Positions 24,261 through 36,520 of a stretch of DNA of 64,000 nucleotides are shown piece after piece. The position numbers and the translations under genes were made by a program. The notes under the pieces are model-generated. The model was not told where the DNA came from, ran no database searches, and saw only the letters and a list, made by a program, of their open reading frames with translations. The stretch comes from Oegoconia quadripuncta (lineage: Eukaryota > Arthropoda > Insecta > Lepidoptera > Autostichidae): positions 8,541,501 to 8,605,500 of the forward strand of contig OX438754.1 in NCBI GenBank assembly GCA_949316235.1, in the 5' to 3' direction. The stretch's first letter is position 1. Each line of letters begins with the position of its first letter.

Positions 24261-24608
24261 GTGATATTTTTAAATGTTGTTCTTAAATTTGAAAATGGAA
24301 ATAGTCGGAGAGCAGCAGATTTTCTAAATGAATGTTTTCCTACATGGATTGGTACAAATGGACCGATTAGATGGCCGGCCAGATCCCCGGACCTCACACC
24401 ATTAGATTTCTTCTTTTGGGGATACGTGAAAGATATGCTATACAAAAAGCGATACGAGAACGTAGGCGAGTTGCAAACAGAATTGTGCCATATCACATCG
24501 AGTGTTCACCATAAAATGATTAGAAAATCAACAGGCAGCGGGCTCATTAAAAGATTGGCGATTTGCGTAAGACAAGAGGGATCACATTTTGAGCATTTAA
24601 TTAATTAA
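24261..24608 (+). pseudogene. Mariner-like transposase C-terminal fragment
   Basis: An open frame of about 115 codons whose part after residue 14 matches the C-terminal third of mariner-type DDE transposases: RRAADFLNECFPTWIG, then WPARSPDLTPLDFFFWGYVK, which contains the third catalytic Asp, and a tail ending HFEHLIN. The upstream part with the QDGAPPH-like second Asp block and the helix-turn-helix domain is absent. It sits between the long inverted termini of its element and is a decayed or internally deleted gene, not a host gene. Confidence 0.88.
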
Positions 24609-24686
24609 TTTACAAAAAAATACCTACTTAATTGACTACGGCAGTTTCATGTATGTTTTTTATTTGATTAAAATGATTAATTTCAC

Positions 24687-24954
24687 GTTGTTCCTTTCTT
24701 TTAAAATACTATGTTACTTAGGCAGAGTTATTATTTTTTAGCTATTCTTTCGATTGGCATCATAAAAGTAGGGTGTTTTTTTTTTCACATTTGAGTCGGT
24801 TCGATTCCCAGCCGAAGCAAATAATTTTTAGAAAATCTATGAATGCAGAATTACTAACTTTTAAAAATAACATAAAGTCTTCTTTGAGCAAAATTCACTA
24901 TCTACGATATTTAAGGTACTTCCCCTTCATGTCCCATAACTTTGGGACGCCCTG
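24687..24954 (-). repeat. Right terminal inverted repeat of the mariner-like element
   Basis: 268 bp, inverted copy of 23678..23945, ending TTTGGGACGCCCTG before the TA target duplication. It holds GGTTCGATTCCCAGCC near 24798, which reads like a tRNA T-arm/B box. Confidence 0.92.
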
Positions 24955-24983
24955 TATATATATATAGTATATAATAAAGATCT

Positions 24984-25125
24984 AGGGCCCGGTAAGCGCA
25001 GCGTAGGACGTACACTAACAAGGTGGACGGATGACCTGATGAAAGCCGCGAGAAGTCCCTGGATACAGTCGGATTTCAACCGGTCGCTTTGGGAGTCTGT
25101 GTGGCTGTGGCTGATATGATGATCG
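24984..25125 (+). mobile_element. RTE-like LINE, C-terminal coding fragment
   Basis: Translates to KRSVGRTLTRWTDDLMKAA and RSPWIQSDFNRSLWES, the GRP.TRWTDDL..W.QAA..R..W pattern at the C-terminus of insect RTE-type ORFs. It starts 27 bp beyond the mariner-like element. Confidence 0.75.
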
Positions 25126-25508
25126 TGAACTAGGCCCCACCTCAGCATGATACTGTGCGCTGTTTTTCAGATGGCACCTATAATGAGTTAGATTAGATTC
25201 ATTACCTACATGGACAAAGTACATTAGTACATGATCCAACCTAACCAGTCTGGAACCTATTCATAGTAGGTTCACACTATTGATTTAATACGTTTTAATA
25301 TTTTACAGCTCTTAAAATTACTGCGTACACACATTATACAAAAATTAAGATAGGAGCAAATGTTCTATGTTATGTTCTTTCTTTTATTTACCTACAAGTA
25401 GGTAAATAAAATATATTTTTATACAAGTAGGTATATCAAATTATAGAAGTAACCTACATAACCTAAATTACGTTTGCATTTCAACAAGTATTCATTCTCT
25501 ATATGCAG

Positions 25509-25653
25509 GCTCTGGCTGAAAATCAGCGGCCGCTGGTTCCCAGCGCCCATATGCTGAGCTACAGACCTTTTTATCATAATTACAAAGTCATTTTATATTT
25601 TAGTTTTTACTGTCTTCTTGGCAAATAAAGATTTTTATTATTATTATTATTAT
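25509..25653 (+). mobile_element. LINE 3' end fragment (CR1/Jockey-like)
   Basis: CTGGCTGAAAATCAGCGGCC, ATGCTGAGCTACAGAC, then GGCAAATAAAGATTTTTATT with a (TTA)n tail. Heavily 5'-truncated insertion. Confidence 0.65.
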
Positions 25654-26146
25654 ATCCGGGCTTCATCACATTTTCACCAAATTTATATTATAGTAAAATA
25701 CCATAAAAAGTCATTTTTCAACCATTTTGGAAATCCGATACAAATGTGTTTACAGTTAGACTAGTATATAGTAGAATACTATAAAGTCAACTAGTGAAGA
25801 CTAGAAAAAAGTGGACTCTGTGAGTGCAGCACAGAGTGGTGAGTTTCAGCGTCATTGGTATGGCCTCCCAAAATACATGCGAATTTGCTTGCCCAGTGTG
25901 GAGATTAGGAAAACTCTCTCATAGAAAATGATGGAAATGACTCCATAGGAGATAGATAGTGGGATTTCTATAGACCGTGTTCGTCTGTTGGAGTCCTTTA
26001 AATTGAAAATCTAAATATATTTTTATGTGAGTAAAAAAACGTGCCTTAACACACAGATTAGAATTTCAACAAGTAGTTAGCTTTACGCTTCGTAATTGCA
26101 TGCACAGCTGGAAAATAATTTATAAATAATAATAAGTCCACCGTTG

Positions 26147-26280
26147 TACAAAAAAAAGTATTTGTGTAGTTTATCAACCATCTGGGATCCATAACACAAG
26201 CCTAAGATGCTGACTTTGGGCGTAGATGGCGGTGTGTGTATACATGTGCAAAGATATGTATGTATGTATATGTATGTATT
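26147..26280 (+). mobile_element. tRNA-derived SINE, family B, 3' half
   Basis: GTATTTGTGTAGTTTATCAA, CCATAACACAAGCC and GTAGATGGCGGTGTGTG match family B. The usual TTTA tail is replaced by a (TATG)n run at about 26254..26280. Confidence 0.78.
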
Positions 26281-26285
26281 TCTTA

Positions 26286-26384
26286 AAAAAAAAACAGTTT
26301 TTTTTGTACTTGACCTACTATCATTTGTATTCTATTATTTATAAGTAATACTTATTTTGGTGCAATAAAGAATAATAATAATAA
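26286..26384 (+). mobile_element. LINE 3' end fragment with (AAT)n tail
   Basis: Ends GTGCAATAAAGAATAATAAT, the same polyadenylation-type end seen at the 3' end of the large LINE near 15540. Only the last ~100 bases are present. Confidence 0.6.
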
Positions 26385-26590
26385 ATTTCGGACACTTACA
26401 CAATCAGCTAGTCCCACACTAAGCAAAGCTCGTGCTATGGATACTAGTCGACGGATAATACATATTTTTATATACAACCATGACTCGGGAATAAATGTTC
26501 GATCACACAAACCTTTACCCCTCGCGGGCTTCGAACCCGCAACCGTAAGCTCGCTGATAGGGTCACTATCCACTACACCAATCTTTTTGA
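26385..26590 (-). mobile_element. tRNA-derived SINE, family C, full copy
   Basis: On the minus strand: head ATTGGTGTAGTGGATAG, B box GGTTCGAAGCCCGCG, then CATTTATTCCCGAGTCATGG, TATCCATAGCACGAGC, and a 3' end GTCCGAAATTTATTATTATT. It abuts a LINE 3' end at 26384, so the two tails are joined. Confidence 0.85.
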
Positions 26591-28723
26591 ATTAACTTGT
26601 AGGTTACAAGGAATCACAAAATATTAATTACAAAATGAAGCTTGCTAATAATTGAGTATCTATATTAAGTCGTTGATCTCGGCGACTATCGTAGCCTGTG
26701 GTGATTAAGCCAGGTCTTTTACCGGCTTGAAAACTTGGACAAGTCTTAGTCAAGTCGGTCATCTAACTTGACTATATCTACACTCTAAGGAGAAGAAGAC
26801 GTATACTGTAAAACAACCGTTTAAATGAAAAAAATCCAGACGTGGTTTTTCTTTAGAGAGTCACGAGACTTAGCCAATTTTTATATGCAATGTTTTTGAT
26901 GAGATCTATTCTTACTTTAGGCTTCGTAATGCAAAATTAAAAATGCACACATAGATGCGGCAGAGTCACTTTAATTACTTACGATGTCTTCGCAGATTCA
27001 AGACGTACCTACCGACCGTTTAATGAGATGAAACAAACACCCCACACCACGTGTGGTGTATCACCCGATCCCCTCGTCTCAACAGGCGCTGAGTAAGGTG
27101 CCGACTGCATACTTCATCGCCGTATGTATGACACCTGCTTCGCATAAACATAAAGATTAGTTGTTGATAAACTTATTTAGAAGTTTTGTATTATTATTAG
27201 TTATAATAACATCATCAATATAGGAATAATAGTTCAATAAAAATTAGGCATATAATTAGCAAATGCCTTTATTCATTTTTAAGCCCAGCACAAAGCGATG
27301 TTTGAAGTTTGAAGTTTGAAGCTTATGTCTGCTTGTGAATTAGATAAAAATGCTGAACCGATTTGGAAATGATCTTGATTGAAAGATGCTCTTTTGCCAT
27401 GTTTACAGCATGGCTTGTAAGGTTTTTAAAACGTCATGTGGATGTATTATACTAACTAATATTATTTCATAATATTTTCCAGATTCAGGACCTTAATGGC
27501 TAACCAACAGTCATTTTTCTCCAAGGCTTGGGATGCTGTTCTATACTTACGTGACGGTGGAAATCAAGTGATCTTTCTTTTGCTGAAAAAAATGATAAAA
27601 CCTACATTAAAATAGATATAATAATACGTATGTATTGATCACATGACAACATTCTCGTAGTTATACATTTTGAGAAATGGTCAAGTATAGATCATAGATT
27701 ACAGAAACAATATTTAAATAATGCCAAGTAATTATATAATAGTAAAATTTTTATTTTTACCCAAAATGGAATGGATGGTAAATACTTTTTATGAAATCAA
27801 AAATAAACAAATAAAATATTATATTTTTCCAGTAATTTATGATCGATCCTTAATCATTTCCCTAAATTCATTGGTACTTTTTTACATCCTGTATAAGCAG
27901 CTTCAATAACATAATTAAATATTAAATACTAGTCTTTGGGTATTAACATTACCCATTAGTTAGTTTTTTAGGGAGAGTACCTCACAAAAAACAAATAGAA
28001 AACTGTCCCACACTCGGCGATCAAAAACTAAATTAAAAGTATTTCGAGGAGAAATTAAATTCATAATCAACCTTTTTGGACTTATTATGTTTGTCAACCA
28101 CTACAAATAATACAAAACCAAAAAAAAAAAGGTGCCAGTAATAAATTTCCATTACCGTTTTCTGATTACTTATTGAAAAGATATGAGGAAATTAATGCGA
28201 ATATATAACATATCATAACCTTTTATTGGATAGATGTATAATTTTAAACACAATGCAATAAAAATCAAACAATAACCAATTGTCATCCTAACCAAATACC
28301 ATCTCCTAACTGCCTGTCATAGATCAGACCTACCGGCAGTTTCACCAGGACACCATAACTCCTCAGTGGACAGAGAATGCCACAATTGAGATCAATCAAT
28401 ACGATTTATCAGAACAGCCTTGTTACACAAGGGTGAACATTTGCATAGAATGGGATGTTACGGCAAATGACATTTGTCAAAACGCGTGACTGACATTCTG
28501 AAGCAGGTATGAATACATGTTGGTTGTTTAAATATTAGCACATTATATATAAATTTTAGATAGGTACCTACTTCAAAATATAAAATAACAGGATGTTCAG
28601 AATAAACCTGATATTACATATTTCCTGTGGTAAATAAAGTAAAACTAAAAACAAACATATTTTGCCAAATATACCTTACGATAATTATCGTGACTTAAGT
28701 GTAACACCATGCGATTAAGTGTT
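26591..28723. other. Intergenic, no gene recognised
   Basis: AT-rich, with a short tandem of GTTTGAA near 27300. Nothing else recognisable. Confidence 0.5.
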
Positions 28724-28948
28724 AAATAAATACATACATACAGTGCCATCTAGTTCCACCCAAAGCAACGAAGCTTGCATTATACTCGTATACCAGGTGG
28801 TTGATATAATATACTATCTAAAATAAATATTATAAATGAAATCATGTACATGTCAGTTTCATCATACAAACATATCCTCTTAGCGGGATTGGAACCCGCG
28901 ACCTTTTAGTTAGCAGTCAGAGTTTCTGACCACATCACCAAACAAGAC
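28724..28948 (-). mobile_element. tRNA-derived SINE, family B, inverted copy
   Basis: The TAAATAAATAC tail sits at 28724 and the tRNA head at the far end, with inverse B box GGGATTGGAACCC near 28886 and inverse A-box region near 28930. Body motif CAGTGCCATCTAGTTCCAC matches the inverse of the family. Confidence 0.82.
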
Positions 28949-30759
28949 GTCTTTGTCAATGTATTATTAAAATTTGTAATAATATTAGGTAAAAGTATGA
29001 CTTAGATAACGACGTATGAATGTCTTCTACTTTCCAATGGATAGAATATCTTCTTTCACACCTTTAGGTAACTAAAGGTCAATTGTAAAATTGATGTCAA
29101 ATTATAAACAGAATGTTATCAGCTATTATTAATTATTTTAAGATCTTCTTTCTTTCCCTACAAAACTGAGAATACACGTTATCGTTTAATCAGTGATACT
29201 TGAGATATGCCATAATTATAAACCATAACAATGTAGGTACTTATGTCTGATCTTAGACTACACATATTAATTCTGTCTATTTATACTTACGAGCAAAAAG
29301 TATGTTATTAGTTATTTTCATTCTTTTATTGATAAATATAGTGTGTCAAATCGCTTAACCACTAACTAGTAATTTGACAGCTTATGATTGCGATAACTCT
29401 TTCAAAATGTTCGTTTAAATTAATATAATGGATATTATTCATATTTAACATTTAGACGACGCGGAACTCAGCTGCAGCTCCTGCAAACAAATAAAATAAA
29501 TATTTTAATAAAATCTTATTTTTAGGTAGGTTTACAATATTTAACCCCCGAAGTTTGAAGCATATTATACATATGTCGTATATCTCTGTGTCTGTCAGTG
29601 ACATTTTAAGGCTAAAACGGGCTGTAGAAATTTGAAATTGGGTTTTTAATTTCGAAAGCTGATGTTCTCGATGGTCCTTAAAGGTGTTTGATTAAAATTA
29701 GTTAAGCCATTTTTGAGGTCGAAGCTGGAAGCGTACTGACCCGGAAACCCCAACATATTTGGGGGAACTGGTTATCTTATCTCTGACAACCGGAACACAG
29801 CAATGCTATTAACATTGCTGCTTGGCGGCAGACTTAGATAATATGGTGGTAGCTAGCCAGGCGGACATTTAAAATGCCCTACCATCAACAAAAATATTTA
29901 ACATTTAACACAGTTGCTGTGTATAACTGTATGATACCGCTACCTACTATTACAGTCGGGGGTTTCAAAATTTTTAGTTTATGTTATTTAAAGGGTGGTT
30001 TAGACCTTTATTCTAAATAACTTTTACTATGAGATAAACTGGGAAATCACGATATAAATATACGTCATACTGTATATAGTACTTGACGATAATTAAATAC
30101 GAGTATATGAGGTTTTTTCACGTTTACAGGGTGGTTTTAATTAGTGTTTAGTTTAGGTCTGTCACCCTTTAAAAATAGTAGGTATCTGTCTCGAAATATT
30201 TTGGTACCATATTTTATAATTTACCATATTTATAATTTAGCAAATGAAACACCATGTAAACAAAGAAGGAGGGGTATTCGAAAATAAAACCTATAGGCAT
30301 GACGCATTATGGCGTTCAGCTAAGACGCTATTGTTGTCATATCGGTAGATAAACTACGACATTAATCAATGAACTGCGACAATAGAGCCGCTCACCTTAA
30401 ATCGAAAACACAACCATTTTCACAAGACCCCGCAACGTCCAACCACAACCACCATTCCGTGTCCATATTTGAAAGCTACACGAACGGCAGGGAAGGTCTA
30501 CATGTAACAGTCACGATATGTTGGTGTATGTAGTGAATACATCTACATAATGCGGTTAACACTACAATGCTAGATAACGGTTATTGCGGCGACAGTCCAA
30601 TGCGAGCAACCCACGTGGTTATTGGGATATGGAAATTAACATAAACAGAATAATAATAATGTAATCATTATTTTCCCCACAAAGATAGTTATTAAGTTTG
30701 TTTAATAAAATAAAAGGTTGAAATAGGTATACGAGGACATTTTATTTTTATTTATATGA
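28949..30759. other. Intergenic, SINE fragment only
   Basis: Besides the SINE body at 29715..29890 I see only unique sequence; 30240..30640 is somewhat GC-richer without an ORF. Confidence 0.5.
29715..29890 (-). mobile_element. tRNA-derived SINE, family A, body fragment
   Basis: Matches the inverse of the family body (GGCGGACATTTAAAATGCCC, TTGCTGCTTGGCGGCAGA). Both the tRNA head and the extreme tail are missing. Confidence 0.8.
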
Positions 30760-31225
30760 CACCATTAAAGACATTTAAAAGTCCACTACTGGAGAAGCCT
30801 CTTAAATGGAGCATCGCTTTCAATGGGAGGATTTTCCCTAATCGTCCGTCACCCTGGGCAGGCGGGTTGCGATCACAGATTTTGGGAGCTCCACACCAAT
30901 AATGTTGCTGCCCATCACTGATTACTCTGTATGCTCAAGATCGAAGACACAGGCTGGCCCTCATCTACTCTCTAAGGCCCGTTATATTCGTTCTATTTTA
31001 TTACGAACACATAAGATATTTGATCAAAAAACTAAACAGTACAGTTGGACCGGTTAGGTTCAACCACCTCTCATTTATGGGCCATATTACAGTCAGTGAT
31101 TTAGCTGCGCTCCTCCTGTAGGTCACCGACTTTGCATAACGACTGCCTGCAATTGGAAACAACCGGGACCGGCTCTTTAACGTGCCTTCCGAAACACGAA
31201 AACACTCGTATTAAAATGCCAGATA
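30760..31225. repeat. Degenerate SINE-like or LINE-like repeat remnants
   Basis: CACCCTGGGCAGGCGGGTTG near 30850 and CTCTTTAACGTGCCTTCCGA near 31172 resemble strings common in lepidopteran repeats. The interval between shows nothing recognisable. Confidence 0.35.
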
Positions 31226-31793
31226 TTGCTAATTCAAAACGGATAGCTAATCCTATGAGTGCCTGTGCGACATACCTTAGGTACACACGTCTGTTATCAT
31301 TAAATTATAAGTTTTTATTAGTAGGTATCTAAGTGTGCGTAGTTCGATATAATAACTTCATTACTTATTTATTCAAAGTCAATGCTTATTGCCAAACATG
31401 TAAGTAAGCTAATTTTTTTTTTTATTTGGTTGAAAATGTTTGCATAACTTGTCCTGTTAAATTAATTCTTTACACTTAAGTGTATTCAAGGCGAAATCCC
31501 TAAAGATAAACATAATTAATCACCCCACCACACAACCCCTCATTTCTGCTAACAGCAAATAATTTCATTAGCCGATTCCTAAATCCTTGTGTAGGTGGGA
31601 GTCGTATAGACGCAGCCTTCACGGGACGTCGACATTAATCATACATCAGGCCCCTTTGTATGGCGACAAGTCTGTGCCCTCACCTTCTGCCAACAGCGTT
31701 ACCACGAGTTCCGTCTATTAAATTGTTGTGAGTTTTAGTGGTGGTATAGCTCTTTTATCTCACACACGCCGTGATGTCCTGCAACTTTTTAAC

Positions 31794-32075
31794 CGCCTCC
31801 ATGGCTCAATGTAAACAAGATAGGATACGATTCGGAGGTCGCGGGGTACATGTTTAGTACTCGGTTTCGTTGGTGGCAGGGCATTTTAAATATCCGCCTG
31901 GCCATTTCCACCATCTTATCTAAATCTACCGTCAAACAGCAATATTAATAGCATTGTTGTGTTCCGGTTGTCAGAGATAAGACAGCCCCAAATAAGATGG
32001 GATTTTCGGCCTCATCTTCACTTCACATCAGGTGTGATTGACGTCAAGTGCTAACCCGTTGTGTTTAAAAAAAAA
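31794..32075 (+). mobile_element. tRNA-derived SINE, family A, copy with B-box deletion
   Basis: Same head (GCCTCCATGGCTCAATG) and tail (CATCAGGTGTGATTGACG, then poly A). The segment that holds the B box is deleted, since GAGGTCGCGGGG joins directly to TACATG, so this copy should not be transcribed by pol III. Confidence 0.85.
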
Positions 32076-33122
32076 CTTGTTATACAAGAAAAGCACGATA
32101 TGATTTACTACAGACGAAGTACACTGTCGAGCAAGAATTCGAGAATATTCTTCATAATATCGTCTGTCAATTTCCTGTAGTTCTTGTTTTACATACAAGT
32201 ACGCCCTATCGTGATTTAAATGTACTTCTCCTTTCTTTACGTTAGAATGACAAGAATTACAATAATCTATGAGAAATGTCCATTAGAATCGTGATTATTG
32301 TGGTGGCGGCGCAAAAACGAAAACATGTAGTGCCGCATTGTTAGAAAAGTGCTTATTCTCCATAGGTAAAAGTCAGAAATTGGTCAAGTGTGAGGTGGGA
32401 GAGCTGGAGGCTAATTGCGCTATTTTACCATTTATACTGTTCGAACGGAACTTTTGTTTGTTTGATTGTAAACGCTTAATAAAGCGTGTACAATAGTACA
32501 CGTTTTTGGTTTTGGTTTGGATTTGGATTAGCTTATGTAAAAAATGGTTGCTAAAGGTTGGCGTTACTAAAGGAAAACTAAACGCAAAACATTTAGAACT
32601 TATTACGTGTATTAAAAAATACAAGGCTAATTTCAGTTAAAATGATTAGCCCGATAAGAAATGTGTTTAACGTAACATTTTTGGTAATGGTATAGTTTTG
32701 TTATTATCATTCAAGTTTAGCTCAATTGGCCCCCTGTAATCTTTGAATAGAGGCCATTCGCACCTCCTCACCACGCTCTTTGTGTGGAGCTGTTTAGAAG
32801 GTGCTTGCAAGACAAGAGGATGTTTTCAGGACATGTTCGACACGACCTTGAAATGTCAAGTCAGTAATTTTTCACTTAAATATTTAAAGAAAATAGATTA
32901 GCCATATCAATAATAATATATTACGGAAACCTAACATATTTTCAGATTGGATATTTGTATTTTGTCGAATACACTTGGTTTACCTAGTTAGTCTGAAATA
33001 GGAAAATAAGATACTCACATACTGCGTATACTCATAATAAAATTTGCTAATGAAAATGGCGGTGACAGACGGTGGTGCACACCGAGGAGTATTTACACAT
33101 AAGTTATAAATGAATGACTATA
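32076..33122. other. Intergenic, no gene recognised
   Basis: Unique AT-rich DNA. The 83-codon minus frame at 32373..32624 has no known domain. Confidence 0.5.
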
Positions 33123-33329
33123 ATGATACGTTTATTATAAATTATATTGGTGTCGATTCGGATGTACACCAACTTAACTAAACTAAACTAAAACCAGTGT
33201 TGGAGTGGTGCCGTCGCATCGTACTGTTCCAGGGACAAAGAGACAGTACTACTTTAAAACTGGTTTTAGTTTAGTTTAGTTGGTGTAGGTACATCCGAAT
33301 CGACACCAATGTATAAGTAATCGTATCAT
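33123..33329. mobile_element. 207 bp MITE with long inverted termini
   Basis: Outer ends ATGATACG and CGTATCAT, then near-perfect arms of about 53 bp (GGTGTCGATTCGGATGTAC ... CTAAACTAAACTAAAACCAGT and its complement) around a loop of about 60 bp. No coding capacity; a non-autonomous DNA transposon. Confidence 0.82.
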
Positions 33330-33773
33330 AATTAATATTACCAATAAATGCAGTTGACCTGAAAAAGAAATGAGTTTGTGTGTCTGTCCCTTAAACGTCG
33401 TTATGTATGTATGCTTTTTGTTCAAAAGCATAAAAGCGGTTTGTATGAGGCTACTTTTTTCCAAGTTATTATAAGAATTTTAAATATTTGCAAAACATTT
33501 TCTTCTTTACATATTATTAATTTGTACTATGTTAGTCGTTTCAAATAAATGTCTATCCTCTCCGCTTATAGGTATGTAGGAAACGATATCAGGTTGCTTG
33601 CCGCGCTGTACCGTATCTCCTGGATTATCTTTATTGAATTACCACACGCTGGTCACAGCGAGAGGCGAGCGAGATGACGTAACTTAGAAATAGTTGCTGT
33701 TTCAACGTCTTGCTTTATAAAATAGAACTTATTTAGTTTTTTTTAGTTTGGTTTATTTATTAACTAAATTTTA

Positions 33774-33968
33774 CACATATATGATGAATACGGACATGTG
33801 TTCCCGAGTTATGGATGATTTTCATTTATATATATGTATTTATTTACAAAAAAAAAATGTATTTGTGTAGTATGTCAACCATCGGGTATCCACAACACAA
33901 GCCTATAGTTGTTTAATGTGGAACTAGATGGCGTTGTGTGTATGTCAAAGGATATTTATTTATTTGTT
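33774..33968 (+). mobile_element. tRNA-derived SINE, family B, head-truncated
   Basis: Begins in the body (GATGAATACGGACATGTG), followed by GTATTTGTGTAGTATGTCAA, CCACAACACAAGCC, AACTAGATGGCG and a TTTATTTATTTG tail. No tRNA head. Confidence 0.8.
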
Positions 33969-34309
33969 ATTGTCATTTTATTAAATATGAAGTCACTGCT
34001 TCCCAAACAAGGTACAATACTATCTCAGGAATCAGTATCTTGTCCTATTTTTGTCCTTAAACATGTTAATAATCGGTACAAACTTAACTGAAGTTTTATG
34101 ATGTAAATAATTTAGTGCTTATATTTCCTATTAATTTTATTCCTGAAAACAGTTTGGAACCGTTAACATACAAATTGTTTTAGTTCGATTTTCGATCGGT
34201 CTAATGTTATTAGATTAACTATTATTTTTATTTATTATATGCAAGTGTGTCCTTCTAGGTCTTAGAAGTTGTTATATGATGTTTACAGTACATGTAGGTA
34301 CATTCTTAT

Positions 34310-34585
34310 AGTGGCTGGTTTTTTCTGCACATAAAAAAAATGTACCAACCCATATCTTCCCGCGAGTGTCGTAAAAGGCGATTAAGAGATTTTCCACCTA
34401 AAAACATCTAGAGATTTGCACGTTTTAAAGGTGATGGGTCACCCCCTGTCCACACGGGACATTTCTATATATTTCGTGAGCCGCGGATGTTGTTTCAAGT
34501 ATTAATCTTTTAATGTTTAGAAGACAAAACGCTATAGTTTGGGTTATTTCTGACCACCCCATTTTGAATTAAGGTCATGACTTCA
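34310..34585 (+). repeat. Dispersed repeat family G
   Basis: CGTAAAAGGCGATTAAGAG, TTTAAAGGTGATGGGTCACC, GCGGATGTTGTTTCAAG. Related stretches at 20610..20830, 21075..21190 and 55060..55280 (inverse). Confidence 0.6.
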
Positions 34586-35017
34586 TTATTAAATGTATAT
34601 TTCTTGAAAAAAAAATAAGTTTGCAATTTATATCGTTTACTAATTATAATAATAACTGAAATGTCAGTTGTATTAATGGTATTGTATCTATATACCTACT
34701 GTTTACTTTTTCTCGTCTAACAATAATTCGAGTGAATACCTATGCAAGTACGTATCTAAAAGTGTTTACAGAGTATACGTATGTAGCCTGGTAAATAAGT
34801 TCAGACAAGAGTGGAGTCAGAATACTCAATGAGGAGATCCGGACCGGATATTAAACGGGGGTATTCGACATTCGTGCTCTCAGACAGACGGCTCTACAAT
34901 TGAAATGGTGAACATTCACTAGTGAGGTCAAAACATGGTAAATACTTAAGCTTGTCTTTATTTTTAAAGCATTTATAGGTATCTGTTATAGAAACCTGTT
35001 GAAGTTGGAGTGGGGGG

Positions 35018-35346
35018 TTTTTTTTTATACGACGGGTTCGTACTTGACCTCAATCACACCTGATGTTAAGTGAAGATGAGGTCGAAGGTGGAAGCGTACT
35101 AACCCGGAAACCCCAACACATTTGGGGGACTGGCTATCTTATCTCTGACAACCGGAACACAACAGTGCCATTAACATTGCTGCTTGGCGGCAGATTTAGA
35201 TAAGATGGTGGTAGCCAGCCAGGCGGACATTTAAAATGCCCTACCACCAACCAAACCGAGTACTTAAACATGTACCCCGCTGGGGATCGAACCCGCGACC
35301 TCCGATTCATACATCCAATGTTGTTTACATTGAGCCACGGAGGCGG
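35018..35346 (-). mobile_element. tRNA-derived SINE, family A, full-length copy, inverted
   Basis: Same family as 35755..36090 on the opposite strand: poly(T) tail at 35018, tRNA head near 35280..35346 with B box (complement GGGGATCGAACCC) and A-box region GAGCCACGGAGG. The two copies face apart from a spacer of about 410 bp. Confidence 0.88.
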
Positions 35347-35754
35347 TAAAAGGTAAAGGGTTAGACAAAGGTTGATATTTTATTGCAAATTAATATCGAC
35401 CAGTCTCCACTGGCATCGATCACGACCTATAACTTTGCATATTTCAGGTTACAAATATTTTTTCTTTAATATAATTTCTTAGAAGGTCCCTTTTAGTTAA
35501 CTATTGCAGATTCTGACAGCTTGTTTGATGAAACTTTTATGACAATTATATGTGATATGATAAGTATGGTGAATAATTAATTATATTAAGTGTCTATTCT
35601 TCTATGAGATATAATTAAAGAATTTTAGATGAAGAAGAAACGAGATATTTATTTCTTACTCAGCTCTGACTGTTGATGTCAAATTACAATTCGAAAGCAA
35701 TTATTTTTTGATGTTTAAAGAATTTGATTTGCCTACACTGTTAGGATACAACCT

Positions 35755-36090
35755 CCTCCGCCTCCGTGGCTTAATGTAAACAACGTTGGGTTTACGATTC
35801 GGAGGTCGCGGGTTCGATCCCCAGCGGGGTACATGTTTAAGTACTCGGTTCGGTTGGTGGTAGGGCATTTTAAATGTCCGCCTGGCTAACTACCGCCATC
35901 TTATCTAAATCTGCCGCCAAGCAACAACGTTAATGGCATTGTTGTGTTCCCGTTGTCAGAGATAAGATAGCTAGTCCCCCAAATGTATTGGGGTTTCCGG
36001 GTCAGTACGCTTCCACCTTCGACCTCATCTTCACTTAACATCAGGTGTGATTGAGGTCAAGAACTAACCCGTTGTGCATAAAAAAAAGAA
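35755..36090 (+). mobile_element. tRNA-derived SINE, family A, full-length copy
   Basis: Starts with a tRNA-like head: an A-box-like TGGCTTAATG near 35766 and a B box GGTTCGATCCCC near 35812. A family body follows (GTCCGCCTGGC, AGATAAGATAG), then a tail region ACATCAGGTGTGATTGAGG ending in CATAAAAAAAAG. Candidate target duplication ACAACCT at 35748..35754 and 36091..36097. The 3' 70 bases resemble the LINE end at 57650..57725. Confidence 0.88.
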
Positions 36091-36311
36091 ACAACCTTCT
36101 CTCCTCGGAGAGGGCATGGGGTATAGATTTTTGTCGGATCCAATCGCCAAGCGCCCGACCGACTTGATATTATTAGAAAAGTGAAACACGGCAACACTCA
36201 CATGGTAATGTCATTTGTGGTCACCCATCCACGGACTGATCGCGGCAGATAACTTCGCTAATCGGAAATGAATAGCGAGAGCGACTGCGCCACGAATACT
36301 TCAAATATCCC

Positions 36312-36520
36312 AACTATAAATGCGGAAGTATGTGTACATATGTTTGTTACATCTTCAAGCCTAAATAGCTGGACGGATTTGGAAGAAATTTGACTGGTAG
36401 ACCGATTTTTACGTATACGTACCTAACCTAAATTGACCTATAGGTTAATTTTTTTGCTGAACCGATTTTGATGATATTTTCCACGTGAACGAAGTCGCAG
36501 GCAACAGCAGTAGAACAATA
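36312..36520 (-). repeat. Diverged family F-like repeat, inverted
   Basis: AACTATAAATGCGGAAGTAT, AGCTGGACGGATTTGGAAG, and CACGTGAACGAAGTCGCAGG match the inverse layout of the family. Confidence 0.55.

Larger units (their letters stand above)
23678..24954 (+). mobile_element. Defective mariner-like DNA transposon with long inverted termini
   Basis: A 1277 bp element starting CAGGGCGTCCCAAAG and ending in its exact complement, flanked on both sides by TA (23676..23677 and 24955..24956), the target duplication made by Tc1/mariner elements. The termini are 268 bp inverted repeats (23678..23945 and 24687..24954) that differ at only a few positions. Between them lies a fragment of a transposase gene (24261..24608). 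The N-terminal DNA-binding part and the first two catalytic acidic residues are missing, so it cannot move itself but could be mobilised by a full copy elsewhere. Confidence 0.9.
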
